NCBI GenBank assembly: GCA_963682025.1
Contig: OY821519.1
Span: forward strand, 167,088,479 to 167,152,478
Length of the DNA: 64,000 nt
From: Cordilura impudica
Taxonomy: Eukaryota > Arthropoda > Insecta > Diptera > Scathophagidae
Direction of reading: 5' to 3'
Shown here: positions 41,787-53,008 of the stretch, one piece after another
Layout of the letters: every line of letters starts with the position of its first letter
Numbering within the stretch: the stretch's first letter is position 1
Program-made: the position numbers and the translations under genes
Notes under the pieces: generated by a model
The model's input: only the letters and a program-made list of their open reading frames with translations
Databases searched by the model: none
Told to the model about the DNA's origin: nothing

Positions 41787-42405
41787 CAATTTTGCCAGAA
41801 TCCTGGAAAAAATAACGATGTATTCTAACAATTACAGTTAAAAATATTTCGTAAAATCTGAATTTTGACTCCTAGGGGCACGGCTTAGAGTTATCCGATT
41901 TAGCTCAAATTTTCACCATGTTAGTTTTAGACCAAGTTTCACAATAATCCGTCCAGGGCTATGCGATAGTCCAATGTTCAAAGTTCTCCATACAACGTAA
42001 TGCCACCCTATTGTCCAGCCTTTTATGTTAGTTCTGTAATTTTTTTCCTTAAAATAAATGTAAACTTTTTTTAAAATTAATACAGAATTATGAACTTCGG
42101 ATATAACACTTCCGATGTATAAAATACAAATTTTAAATCTTGTTTTTCTTTGGAAAATATAGAGCATTTTACTTTGGTACAAACATATATCTTATTTGCA
42201 TGTCCATAGCTGTATTTGGGCCTGATCAAACTTCATGATAATATTTTCTTTATAAACAGTCCAGTTAGAGTTTTTGGGAGATATACATTAATAATAAGAG
42301 TTATCTCTTTTTTGGCATTACTAAAAAAAGCAAATATCATATATATAGACGAGTATTTATGTACAATATAAAATAATTTTTTAAATTAATATCTTTATAA
42401 TGCAG
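41787..42405. other. AT-rich noncoding, end of intron upstream of S1P exon
   Basis: No gene seen. The right edge is a splice acceptor (TTTATAATGCAG) for the site-1 protease exon, so at least its last part is intron of that gene. Confidence 0.6.
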
Positions 42406-43258
42406 GTATCATATACTTCGTGGTTCTTGGATGCTTTCAATTATGCAATGTTTAGAAAAATAAACGTATTAAACTTAAGCATTGGAGGTCCTGACTTTAT
42501 GGATAAACCATTTGTAGATAAAGTCTTAGAACTTTCGGCAAATAGAGTGATTATGATATCTGCAATTGGAAATGATGGCCCACTTTATGGAACTCTGAAC
42601 AATCCAGGCGACCAGAGTGATGTAATAGGAGTTGGAGGTATTAACTCCGACGAAACTGTAGCAAAGTTTAGTTCAAGGGGTATGACGACATGGGAGTTGC
42701 CCTTGGGATACGGACGACTTAAGCCTGATATTGTTACGTACGGAAGTCAAGTAAAAGGAAGTTATTTAGATGGAGGATGTAGGCCACTATCAGGCACATC
42801 TGTTGCTTCCCCAGTTGTAGCTGGAGCAGTCGCTCTTATATTAAGTGGGGCTCCAAATAAGTCGGAACTTATCAACCCTGCATCTGTAAAGCAAATTCTT
42901 ACAGAGGGAGCCACCAAGCTGCAATACAATAACATGTTTGAACAGGGTTATGGAAAACTTAACGTATTAAAAAGTATGGAGCTTTTATTATCATATACGC
43001 CTAAAATTACACTAAGTCCTTCTTATATTGACTATACTGATTCATATATGTGGCCCTATAGTTCACAGCCATTGTATTGCGGAAGTATGCCATCTATTAT
43101 AAATGTAACAATTTTGAATGGTATATCAGTAAGAGGAAAAATTATTAGTCAACCCATGTGGCATCCATATTCAGACAAATACGGCGAATTTCTTAATGTC
43201 AGTATTTCCTTTTCTCCCGTATTATGGCCATGGACTGGATGGATGGCAGTTAAAATAA
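42406..43258 (+). CDS. S1P: Site-1 protease (SREBP/ATF6 protease), one internal exon
   Basis: Membrane-bound subtilisin-like serine protease of the Golgi that cleaves SREBP and ATF6. The exon covers the second half of the catalytic domain and the domain after it. [12 protein letters not shown] and the oxyanion asparagine in SAIGNDGP come first, then [12 protein letters not shown], the catalytic serine in [29 protein letters not shown] and [10 protein letters not shown]. Agreement with animal S1P is high throughout, with no stop. It starts after acceptor CAG (42405) and ends at donor GTAAGT (43259). The aspartate and histidine of the triad belong to upstream exons, which I do not find in the window; the downstream exons are also missing. 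Confidence 0.9.
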
Positions 43259-44560
43259 GTAAGTAAAAAAATGAAATAAAAATTTGTTGCATGGCTTGTA
43301 ACGGATTTCAGTTTCTTTAGATGCATATCACAGAGCCAAATTCCCTTAGAAATTAGAATTGAATCCGTATTTTGCTTCTTCAAAAAAATAATAAAAATAA
43401 AAATTTCTATGAATACAAAATACGTTTTCTTTTTAAATATAATTTCGAAAAACTAAATTTATTTCCAAATTAAGAGATAATAAAACTGTATAACAATATT
43501 CAAAAAACATAAAATCCCGTTGGATTTCATGACGGGTTTTAATGTTTTCGAAGCCGCTGAATCCGAATATCAAGTTTTTTTTCGGATCACGTCAGGTTTT
43601 TGTGTTACAGGAGGGGGACAAGTCCTAACCTCCTACTGTTACTAAAGCAATACAAAAACTATAAAACTTTTATGGAAGCCCCACTAAGAAGGGTCCGGAG
43701 GGGATATGTCGTAAAGGAAAAAAGTTCCTCCCGAAAAAGTAATAAGGGTCTGTCCTATATATTAACCCCATCCGACACTCCCTATTGATTTAATTTGTAG
43801 TAGGGGTTCCATATTTAAGACAAAAAAATTAGTTTAAATAAGCAAATAAAAACTGATCGCAATGGTAATTACCGAATCATATCAATTTCGTCACAAGATT
43901 ACTAAATTCGAATCTTTGATACCTACCACCTGACTTTGCATTAATATCTGGACTTATTGCATAATTTATAACAAATGAAAACTAAATATATTTTTTTAGA
44001 GGTATCTCCATATATTACGTCATATCTAGGCATTGTGATGCCCCATTTGAAATACTAACCTGCTCGAGATAATGACAAACGATATTATCCTTACTTTACC
44101 CAGATAAATGGTTTATTTTTTGTAGGAGTGTGATTTCAATAGGCATACAGACAGACAGACAAGCGTTCTTTGTCAAAGGGAACAACGCTCGGACCAAAAT
44201 CGCGTTTGATAAATTTTAACGATTTTACGCTTAAATTTTTCGTCCTCTATCTTGTCCCATTGGGCGATTTAGAAAATTTCAAAATGGCGGCTAGAAATCC
44301 AAGAAAAATTGAGTATCGGATCAAAATATTCGTGAAAAAAAATTTTGCAATCAATATCATTGATTTTGTGTCTCAAATTGTTGGTAAAGAATGGCTCTAA
44401 AAAGGCTGGTCAAAATCAACATGGCGGATCCAAAATGGCGGCCCGAACCAGGTGGAAAATGCGTTTTTTTTTAAATGAACCAAATTTCGTTCAATTCAGT
44501 ATAGGGATGTTTTCGGGGTCGCTGATCACAAAAAAGACAAATAGCATCTGAAATAGCAGG
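43259..44560. other. Intron or repeat sequence after the S1P exon
   Basis: Starts with donor GTAAGT. It contains repeat-like phrases (GGTAAAGAATGGC, CAAAATGGCGGC twice near 44282 and 44431) and ACAG units near 44150. No gene is recognised here. Confidence 0.5.
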
Positions 44561-44570
44561 AGTGGATTTA

Positions 44571-44740
44571 AACTTTATTTTCAGATTAAAAATAATCCTC
44601 GAAGCACTTGCGTGCAATGATGAAATTGACTCTAGAAAATTTGGAGATTATGCTAAGGAAACTGCAAACATATATACAACCAAGTACCCATGGAGAAATA
44701 TGTCTGCAACAGTTCACAGTGCTATTAATATCTATTGCAG
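44571..44740 (+). pseudogene. Fragment of an anonymous insect repeat protein
   Basis: Plus-strand reading IILEALACNDEIDSRKFGDY followed by AKETANIYTTKYPWRNMSATVH. A TTATTTTCAG acceptor-like word stands directly in front. I recall similar stretches (F-x-x-Y-x-x-x-T-x-x-L/Y-Y...YPW) in unnamed arthropod repeat proteins, but cannot name a family or function. Only about 55 residues remain. Confidence 0.35.
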
Positions 44741-45413
44741 TTTTTATTTTAAAAGGTTTTTTTACCCATATATGCCTGAAATGTTTTAATAAATAAGAAA
44801 GATTCAAAAAATAAAAACGCTTATTTTCATATCAAAATCAGAATCATTGCGCTAATGTTCAGCAGATTTATATTGCTAAAATTAACAAATTTGACACCAA
44901 AAACTGATCATTTTTCTGTGGTAATAGCAAAACTTTTGAATAATACTACTAACGTTTTTTAAGTATAAATATTCTTTGAGTGTAAATAAATTTGCAAATT
45001 TGAGAGCAAAAAATTTTTAATTTTTCAGTAGTAAAGCAAAATTTCCAGTCGATTTTACTTTTTTTTTAGTGTAATTTTTTTTTTGCGTGTAAACATTAAA
45101 AAATTCCCAATAAAAAGTAACAAACCCAATTTCACGCGAAAAGTTAACAAAAAAAATTAAAAGTCGACTTTGACCTAGAATTCCTTAAAAATCAATCAAT
45201 CAATTTTAATGATTATTAAAACTGACTCAATTCCAACTAAATTTTTTTTTTTTTTTTGTTTTTTATTTATTTCCATTTATTGCAACATAATTATAAATAT
45301 TCAAAATAATTTAATATCTTAAAATAAAGGGATCTATTTATACAAAATTTTTCAACTTGAACTTTAAAAAATTATTCTAGTAATATATTAACAAGGATAT
45401 CATTTAGAAGAAA
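44741..45413. other. AT-rich noncoding stretch
   Basis: No gene or clear repeat seen apart from a T-rich run at 45242-45258. Confidence 0.6.
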
Positions 45414-45676
45414 GGGAAAAGTTTAAAAAATCCCAATAATTGAGAAAAAAAAAAGAGAAAAAAAGATAAGAAGTAAAAGAGTTTGATAAATTTTTTATCA
45501 ACAAAAGCGTTTATGTGAGGATAACTAGACTGACGACAACGGTCCAAGGGAAAAGTTTAAAAAAACCCAATAATTGAGAGAAAAAAAAGAAAAAAAGATA
45601 AGTAAAAGAGTTTGATAAATTTTTTATCAACATAAAGCCTTTATGTGAGGACAACTAGACTGACGACAACGGTCCA
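45414..45676. repeat. 134-bp tandem duplication
   Basis: GGGAAAAGTTTAAAAAA ... GACGACAACGGTCCA occurs at 45414-45547 and 45548-45676 with small differences. Noncoding. Confidence 0.85.
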
Positions 45677-47214
45677 CAAAATTTTGAGACAATATTTGAA
45701 GTTTATCTTTGACTAATGTAATGTTAGATATAAAGTGTAGTGTTGATGTCGAAAAATTCCTAGGGAGATTATACATATATCACTTTTAGCAGGAGCAGCA
45801 TAAAATATTATTGTATGAAATATACTTTACAGGAGCAGTATAAAAAACATTATTGCATGAAATATACTTTTCAGTACTAGCAGCTTATTCTCGACACACC
45901 AATTTGATTTCATATTTATTATTGGTTACAATATCTTAATCGTTATGTTAATCTTGTGAATGATATTACTTACATGATCATTGTTGGGTATCTCTTTAGG
46001 TTTTCTGTCCATGCACATAAACTTGGATAATTACTAAGTAGAGGCTATGTTGGTTTTTTCTTCCATCACTTGAAGTGGAAAAGGACCTTGCTGATAGTTA
46101 AATTAAACACTAGAAATTTGTTTAAATGACTAACAAGAGATTTATTTTCTGTTCAGTTTGCAATAAAATAAAATGTTGTCATAATTAAATATAAACAAGA
46201 ACTACTGACTAAAACATAACAATAATTGAGTCGTTGACTTTTATTCTATATTTTATGCAAACACGGTATTTAAGTTATTGAACTTAATTAATGTGTAAAT
46301 ATAAACAAAACAAATGATTAAGTATAACAATATTTTATTCTAGATATTTAATTAGTTTGAATGTACATTTTTCATGTTGTTGAATCACAACAATGATTAG
46401 CCCATTTAGATCTGCACATTCTCCCCGGAGGTTCAACTAAGAATTAAGAATCTATGATGTCGATTGTTACTGGCCTTGGTTGTGGGCACAACATTAATTT
46501 TCTACTTTTTTATTCCTATAAGTAGACGGACTTGTACACCTTGCAATGAAGTTAATGGAGGATTCAATTTTGATAAAAGTAAACAATAGAAGCAACCAAA
46601 TAAATACGAATAGAAAAAATGTAAGTTGGTGCAATTGGCGGTATGGTCAGAGTGGAATTATGTTTTTAATTTAATAAAATATGTGAATTATATTTTAAAC
46701 AGCTCGAAAGCAAATAAATCTTAGTAGGAGAGAGCGACCAACCATTAGAAGAAATAGTAGCGCAACCTACATATTCCACAAAAGCCCATCAATCATTAAT
46801 TAAACAAATTTTAATATATAGATAGATTTCCACCGTTGTTAAACATGATGTCCCCAAAATGATGACAATGTATGCTCAGTTTATGAAAAGTAATATATAG
46901 TAGATGGCTTAAAACGCGTAAAGAAAGTCGAAAGTAATGCCAAAACTACAAATGGCTAAAGTTAAACCTCTAACTACAACATTAATTCCTTTTTATTGCT
47001 TTAATTTAAAACTAGCATTTAATGTAAGTTTTTAATTATCTCTGTATCCATGCAAAAATAAAACGAAACTACGGGCATTTATTTCAAAACTAAAACAAAA
47101 GAATGGTTTATTTGAAAAACTTATTTGATGCTTTAACATAATGAAATGTATATATTTTGAATTCTTCGATCTAACTACACAACATATGTAGATTAAAATA
47201 TAAAAAAAAAATAC
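45677..47214. other. AT-rich noncoding, possible solo LTR and possible Dicer-1 3' UTR
   Basis: No protein gene seen. A short imperfect repeat of AGGAGCAGYATAAAA units lies at 45788-45870. 46092-46421 starts TGATAG and ends TGCACA, and on the minus strand follows a CCGGGGAGAA purine run, so it might be an LTR, without target duplication. 47080-47214 follows the Dicer-1 fragment on its 3' side and holds AATAAA words on the minus strand. Confidence 0.4.
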
Positions 47215-47623
47215 TTCAACTGACGTAAAGCACATTTAGCAGCAGTACATTTGTCAATCCGATATTTTCTACCGAAAAACTTGTACGGTAACACGAACAC
47301 GTCGGCCATCAGTTAATTTTTCGGGTTTGCTGAAAATTAAAAATTTGATCCCGTGTACAAGTTAAATGTTAAAGCACAAAAAAATAACATAAATTTGGCA
47401 GTTTCAGGTTCTTATCCAAGTAGTTCCCTTATTTGCAATTTTGGCAGCGAATTACTAAATTGTTCAATTTCAGGACGCATCATATTATAGTAAATCAACC
47501 ACACAGCATCTAAAGGCATATTCGAGTCTAAAAATATCGCACCTGCAACAGACTCGAAAACATCACCTAATTAATGCCTTTGGTATTTCAACGTCTTCAT
47601 AATATTATCCTCTTCGTTTATAC
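47215..47623 (-). pseudogene. Dcr-1: Dicer-1 3'-end pseudogene, copy A
   Basis: Minus-strand translation gives [20 protein letters not shown], then [20 protein letters not shown] and RELL-EPETA. This is the end of the second RNase III domain of Dicer, whose signature ([11 protein letters not shown]) carries catalytic acids. After a gap read as an intron ending TTTTCAG it continues KPEKLTDGRRVRVTVQV and RIDKCTAAKCALRQLK, the C-terminal double-stranded-RNA-binding domain. Lesions: frameshifts near 47600 and 47573 (an extra ATTA), an in-frame TAA near 47417, and a deletion inside the binding domain near 47270. A dead DNA-level copy that kept its intron. Confidence 0.85.
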
Positions 47624-47631
47624 CATGGATG

Positions 47632-47745
47632 GGCGCGTAAACTGTTTACGCTGTATACGACTGCTGTTTACGCGTAAACAAACGTAAACGTAAACAGGTT
47701 TCAATTCTATGTAAACGTAAACAGACAAGTAAACGTAAACAAGTT
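47632..47745. repeat. GTAAAC subterminal repeats of hAT end (copy A)
   Basis: About ten GTAAAC hexamers (some as GTTTAC), often as CGTAAACGTAAAC doublets. Short subterminal repeats of this kind bind hAT transposases in known elements. Repeated at about 49684-49795 in copy B. Confidence 0.8.
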
Positions 47746-47899
47746 CATATTTTTCTGTTTTTCTTACTAGAATTAAGAAGAAATCAAAGAATTTGTTCAT
47801 AAATTTTTTTTTTATTTAAGAAAAACATAAATATAACATGTGTATATATTTACAGCAAAAAAACAAAAGAAATCCTTATTGTTAAGAAAATGTACATAT

Positions 47900-49330
47900 T
47901 TAATCAGCATCACAAGGGATGTTATTCATTTTCAAGCTATAATAAATGTGTATCAATTTTTTGGAACGCTCAAAAGTTAGTCGGTTTCGTATATCGGAAT
48001 GTATGTAGCTCCAATTTGAGAAAACCCTTTCTATTTGAGCAGATGAAGCCGGTTTGTTTATAAGTTTGCAAGCCAGAGAAGACAATGATGGATATTTTAA
48101 AGATGCCACGCGCCAAAACAATCCAGCATCATTGACCAAATCTTTTGAGAACAACACATTGAAATAATCTTTGCGATTCAAAAACAAATCCAATTCACCC
48201 AAACCTTCACCAGTCAACTCTGCGAAAAGGAAACTTGTTACTGAATTTGTTTGTCTTATAGAGAACTTCTTTCTGTCATAAAAAGGATTTAAGAAATATG
48301 CACTGAGGGCATATACATTAAGCGGTTGATCTTTGCGGTCACAAAATATTTTTTTCAAATTATTAGGTTCATTTAATGATAACCAGTAATTAACAACTTC
48401 GGCTACACAGCAATTTGAGGATTGCACATTATTTAATAACGCGCAAACTGGGTCCAGTAAAGCGATTTCCTCCTCCACCCTTTCAAAAAGCATATCATCA
48501 AATAGGAGATTTTTTATGTCGTTTTTAACTTTTCGTGATGAGTCTGCAACCAACTGGCGCACGAATTTTACGTTATTTTTCAAACACAGGAAACAATCGC
48601 GCATAGAGCACCAACGAGTTTCTGCAGGGATTTTGATTTTAGTACCACCTTTTTCAATGATTAATTTGTCAAGGTCTGGGTGGCGAAACTCTTTCAAAAT
48701 TTTTGTAAATTTGTCTGCGGTATCTTTATCCACTATATTTTTAGCAAGCAGATTAGCGACGTGGGCACTGCAGTTGTTATGCCAGATATTAACGATTTTG
48801 CCCATCTTGATCATATTAGCAGCACTGTCTGAAACAACTGCATACACTTCAGTGCCGTACATTTTCTTTGCTAGTTCAATTGATTCATCAAAGATAGCTT
48901 CTCTGACGTCTCACTTTCGCTTGATAAGTCCCATGCATTTAAAAATGCCTTTTCTCCACCAGCATTATGAAGCATGGTAACTACTAGCTTGCTATTACTC
49001 GCAGTATTTTTTCCAGCCATCGATTAGAAGAACTGAGTCTAATCCAATTTGGTTGCTGGCTTTTACAATCTGCCTCTCATATTCTTTATTTAATAAAGTT
49101 GTTGAAAGTGTTTTTCTTCTTGGTAAAACTTTCGAATAAGCTGGTCTTAATTTCTGTAGAAGATCTTTAAAATGCTTTGATTCAATAACGTTGAGTGGAA
49201 TGTTGCATCCGAAAAAGAATCTGGCTACTAATTCATTAATTTCTTCCTCATATTTTTTAGAGGTCTTATTGAGAAAGTTGTGCAACACGCCATTTTTCTT
49301 TGATTTAGGCTTTTTAAAATTTGGTGGTGT
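47900..49330 (-). pseudogene. hAT transposase, frameshifted
   Basis: N-terminal half (49288-48995) has KKYEEEINELVARFFFGCNI and SVLLIDGWKK. After a frameshift near 48990 the 320-residue C-terminal frame (48862-47900) contains VVSDSAANM (a hAT catalytic-acid block), CSAHVANLL and CSMRDC. It ends with the hATC dimerisation domain (KPASSAQIERVFSNWSYIHS). The BED zinc finger expected at the N-terminus is not found; instead there is a low-complexity stretch (49330-49440). Confidence 0.85.
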
Positions 49331-49440
49331 AGTGGAAGCTGATGATGATGATGATATCGCGGAAACTGAAGATAATGATGATGATATTGTGGAAACTGAA
49401 GATAATGATGATGATGTTGTTGGAGTTGCTGACGGTGTTA
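49330..49440. repeat. 33-bp coding-type minisatellite
   Basis: GATGATGATGATAT followed by GTGGAAACTGAAGATAAT repeats about three times with changes. On the hAT strand it would encode a Ser-rich linker. Confidence 0.75.
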
Positions 49441-49502
49441 TGTTGTTGGTGTTATAGATGCTGTGTATTTAACTAGTGTTGTCGATGATGTCTTGGGAAG
49501 AT

Positions 49503-49676
49503 TTACTAAATTGTTCAATTTCAGGACGCATCATATTATAGTAAATCAACCACACAGCATCTAAAGGCATATTCGAGTCTAAAAATATCGCACCTGCAAC
49601 AGACTCGAAAACATCACCTAATTAATGCCTTTGGTATTTCAACGTCTTCATAATATTATCCTCTTCGCTTATACCA
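49503..49676 (-). pseudogene. Dcr-1: Dicer-1 pseudogene, copy B (RNase III part only)
   Basis: Near-identical duplicate of 47452-47625 with the same extra ATTA and the same frame lesions, so it was copied after the fragment had died. It ends at 49503, where the coding sequence is joined to the 5' side of the hAT remnant. Confidence 0.85.
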
Positions 49677-50363
49677 TGGATGGGCGCGTAAACTGTTTAC
49701 GCTGTTTACGACTGCTGTTTACGCGTAAACAAACGTAAACGTAAACAGGTTTCAATTGATGTAAACGTAAACAGACAAGTAAACGTAAACAAGTTCATAT
49801 TTTTCTGTTTTTCTTACTAGAATTAAGAAGAAATCAAAGAATTTGTTCATAAATTTTTTTTTTATTTAAGAAAAACATAAATATAACATATGTATATATT
49901 TACAGCAAAAAAACAAAAGAAATCCTTATTGTTAAGAAAATGTACATATTTAATCAGCATCACAAGGGATGTTATTCATTTTCAAGCTATAATAAATGTG
50001 TATCACTTTTTTTGAACGCTCAAAAGTTAGTCGGTTTCGTATATCAGAATGTATTTAGCTCCAATTTGAGAAAACCCTTTCTATTTGAGCAGATGAAGCC
50101 GGTATGTTTATAAGTTTGCAAGCCAGAGAAGACAATGATGGATATTTTAAAGATGCCATGCGCCAAAACAATCCAGCATCATTGCCCAAATCTTTTGAGA
50201 ACAACACATTGAAATAATCTTTGCGATTCAAAAACAAATCCAATTCACCCAAACCTTCACCAGTCAACTCTGCGAAAAGGAAACTTGTTACTGAATTTGT
50301 TTGTTTTATAGAGAACTTCTTTCTGTCATAAAAAGGATTTAAGAAATATGCACTGAGGGCATA
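49677..50363 (-). pseudogene. hAT end and transposase C-terminus (copy B)
   Basis: Duplicate of 47624-48313: terminal sequence, GTAAAC motifs and the last 100 or so transposase codons with the hATC domain (IPASSAQIERVFSNWS). It ends at the BEL LTR, which lies in the codons after ALSAYF. Confidence 0.85.
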
Positions 50364-50708
50364 CAAACCCTCACCCTCTTTAAGGGTTAATTACTAGTTA
50401 GAATCTAAGTTTTACTCCTTTTTGTAAACATCTTTGTAGGTAGTATTTACATAGATTCTAGCGAGTAAACCGTTAACGGTATCTAAAAACATTGCTTGTT
50501 GCCTCTTTTATCCTAGTTAGATGTAACTTTTTTTTTAATCTTCGTTTGAATGCCAAGACGAATACATTGTCCACACGGATCTCCATCTACTCATATACAG
50601 TCCATTTTAAAGGTAATTTATTTTAAATAAAATATTGAGAATTTTCTCATTTTTAATAAATCAATAAAAATCTTGTTTCTTTTTATTTCCCCGCATTTAC
50701 GGCAAACA
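50364..50708 (+). repeat. BEL 5' LTR
   Basis: Starts CAAACCCTCACCC and ends GGCAAACA. It contains inverted arms TAGAATCTA/TAGATTCTA (50399-50407, 50452-50460), the palindrome ACCGTTAACGGT (50469-50480) and AATAAAATATTGAG, a possible polyadenylation signal. Confidence 0.9.
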
Positions 50709-51723
50709 TTTGGTCATCCGAACCGTATCTTTTATTCGAGTTTAAATTGGGAAATAATATATAATTTAATTTGCAGAAATTCAGCCATCTTGCGCATCAC
50801 AACAACTGTAACATCAGCTTTAATTTTTTTAAATCTTCAATTTTAAAAGGTGCGTACATTATTTTTTAAATAGTGCAAGTGTGAAAATAAATCGTGTTTA
50901 TAAAATTAAAAGAAAAAGTGAAAATACATTTTTTTTATTAAGATTTATTTTTACCTATAATAAAAAAGTATTTGTTCCTTAATACTTTTTTATATTATTG
51001 TGATTGATCGCGTTACAACCCTTCGTCGTAATATTTTTTTAAACAGTACCTTTGTTTTGACACTTTGTCATTACACTTCTTTTGGGTACTCTTTTTTTAC
51101 AACAGTGCGTTTTGTTTACGTGGACGGACAAATTAAATTTTTTTTCGTGTTAAATTTCTTTAAAAAATTTTTGTTCGTTTAATAAATAATATACGGAATT
51201 AAAAGTGTTTAATTATTTTTTAATAATAAATTTTAAAATCGGTTCCTTTATTTATTTGCAAAGTGCCGTCGGGTTTGCGATTAGTGATCTTGTGTTTTTA
51301 CATACATATATTGGTTTATTATTTTATAAAACTAACCCTTAATACTATTGACAGCGATATATACATACGAGCATATATATTATCGAAGTGTTTTTATTTT
51401 CTTTTGTGTTTTATTCGCGTATACGATTTTTTTTATTTGAATATTTTACAAGCTGTGTTTGTTTACAACTTACACTAGCTTCATATCGACCTGCATACGT
51501 ACCGTGTTGTTGTTGTTTTTTTCATTTTCAACATATTGTCACCCTACTGTCCGGTATAGTCGCGACATATTTAGCTTGTGTTTTTTTATTGAGATTTATT
51601 TTTTGTATTCTCAATTGGCATTTTTTAATAAAATTAATTTATTAATTCAAAAGTTTAGTGCATTTATCGTGTTTTTCGGAAATTTTCGTTTTATTAATTT
51701 TTTTAAAATAAAATTTTGACAAA
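50709..51723 (+). other. BEL leader
   Basis: AT-rich 5' untranslated region of about 1 kb. The first bases (TTTGGTCATCCGAACCG) take the place of a primer-binding site; I cannot name the tRNA. Open frames here lack motifs. Confidence 0.7.
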
Positions 51724-52990
51724 ATGCCTGAAACAGCCCTTGATGTGTTTATTAGAGATTCTGATGCTCTTATAAAATACGAAGCTAAATTTAACGACAT
51801 TCGTGAGGAACTTCATTCGAGTTTTAATTTAGAAATACGCGGTAAGGAAATTAACTTGTTATGGGAACAAGCTAAATCTTCATACCGTACTTGTCTTAGT
51901 TATCTCGAAAATTCTGAAGACGCGGAACCCGAAGATGTTGACGCTGCTGAGTCAAAATACGAGGCAACATTTAACGCATACGTTAATTGTTTAGCAATGA
52001 TCAACGAGAAATTGCACAATTTCGAAACAAAGGCAAAATCGAAGGATAAGTCTTCGCCTGTAGACTTAAATTCTTCTGATAACTTCTGCCGCCGTGCGAT
52101 ACAGACGTTTTCGAGGGTGACTATCTTTCTTGGCCCACTTTTAGGGATATTTTTACCGCTGTATACATAAATAATTCTCGCTTAAGCAATATTGAGCGTT
52201 TGTGCCATTTGGTTCGAAAAACGAGTGGTGAGGCGCGTGAAATTGTTTCAAAATGTCCACTTACTAATGCTGGTTTCGATATAGCTTGGCGAAATTTGAG
52301 AGAAGCATACGATAATCCTCGTATGTTGGTTAACAACCAACTCAAAACGCTTTTCAGTCTTCCCTTTTATGATAAGGAGACTAGTGCGAATTTAAAAGCT
52401 TTATAACGCGGTATAAACGGTTGCCTTACAGCCATGTCTACTTATGAAATTTCTACTCAAAGCTGGGATCCAATATTAGTTTTTATGTGCATTCAGCGGT
52501 TACCTGTAAATACTGTTAATATTTGGGAACAGAGTGTAAATGACAAATCGGCCTTGTCTCTCTGGAAAGATTTGGACCACTTTCTGACAGAAAGAACCCA
52601 ATCTTTAGATTGTCTTCGTGACTTAAGAAGTTCAGAACTTGTCAAAAAGGCTTCTGAACATAAAATAAAAGCGCATCATTCTAATGCTGCTTCTTCTTCT
52701 TCAAATGCCTCTTGCATTTTATGCAAAAATCAAGTCCACTTCTTACGATCTTGTCATCGTTTTAAAAGTTTATCGATTGCGGACAGATATTCTACCGTTA
52801 AAAAATTTCATTGCTGTGTCAATTGTCTTTCAAGGACACGTGAAGCTAAAAATTGTAATAGCAGTTATAGTTGTTCCATCTGCAATAAGCGTCATCATAC
52901 GATGCTGCATCGGGAGTTGCCGAAATCTGATAGTTTAGTTAGGAAACTCATAATTCTAATTCGGGTGCAAGTCCGGTTATAGCCTCTCGA
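51724..52990 (+). pseudogene. BEL gag, broken
   Basis: ATG at 51724 (MPETALDVFIRDSDALIKYE) after a clean leader. The N-terminal region has FNDIREELHSSFNLEIRGKE and SYLENSEDAEPEDVDAAESK. A frameshift near 52095 and an in-frame TAA at 52404 interrupt the capsid region (LREAYDNPRMLVNNQLKTLF, then WDPILVFMCIQRLPV). The zinc-knuckle region follows (CILCKNQVHFLRSCHRF ... CCVNCLSR ... CSICNKRHHTMLH). A further frameshift lies near 52950. Confidence 0.85.
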
Positions 52991-53008
52991 CTTACCAACT
53001 CCATACCC

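Larger units (their letters stand above)
47624..49460 (-). mobile_element. hAT transposon, one end and transposase (copy A)
   Basis: The end next to the Dicer fragment begins CATGGATGGGCGCGTAAAC, a hAT-like terminus. About ten GTAAAC motifs in both orientations follow within 110 bp, then the transposase gene. The other end with a matching inverted repeat is not seen before 49502, so the 5' part is lost. Confidence 0.75.
47452..50363. repeat. Tandem duplication, period about 2.05 kb (Dicer fragment plus hAT)
   Basis: 47452-48313 and 49503-50363 are almost identical and in the same orientation. The first copy runs on to 49502; the second is cut by the BEL LTR at 50364. Differences are few (for example 47630s GTATAC versus GTTTAC). 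Confidence 0.9.

Noticed and set aside
46092..46421. Solo LTR
   Set aside because: TG...CA ends and an adjacent purine run, but no target duplication, partner or coding remnant; kept only as a remark.
47215..47623. Functional Dicer-1 gene end
   Set aside because: Frameshifts, an in-frame TAA and a deletion in the RNA-binding domain, shared in part by a tandem copy.
49191..49457. Plus-strand acidic protein with Asp/Glu repeats
   Set aside because: Shadow of a minisatellite opposite to the hAT transposase strand.
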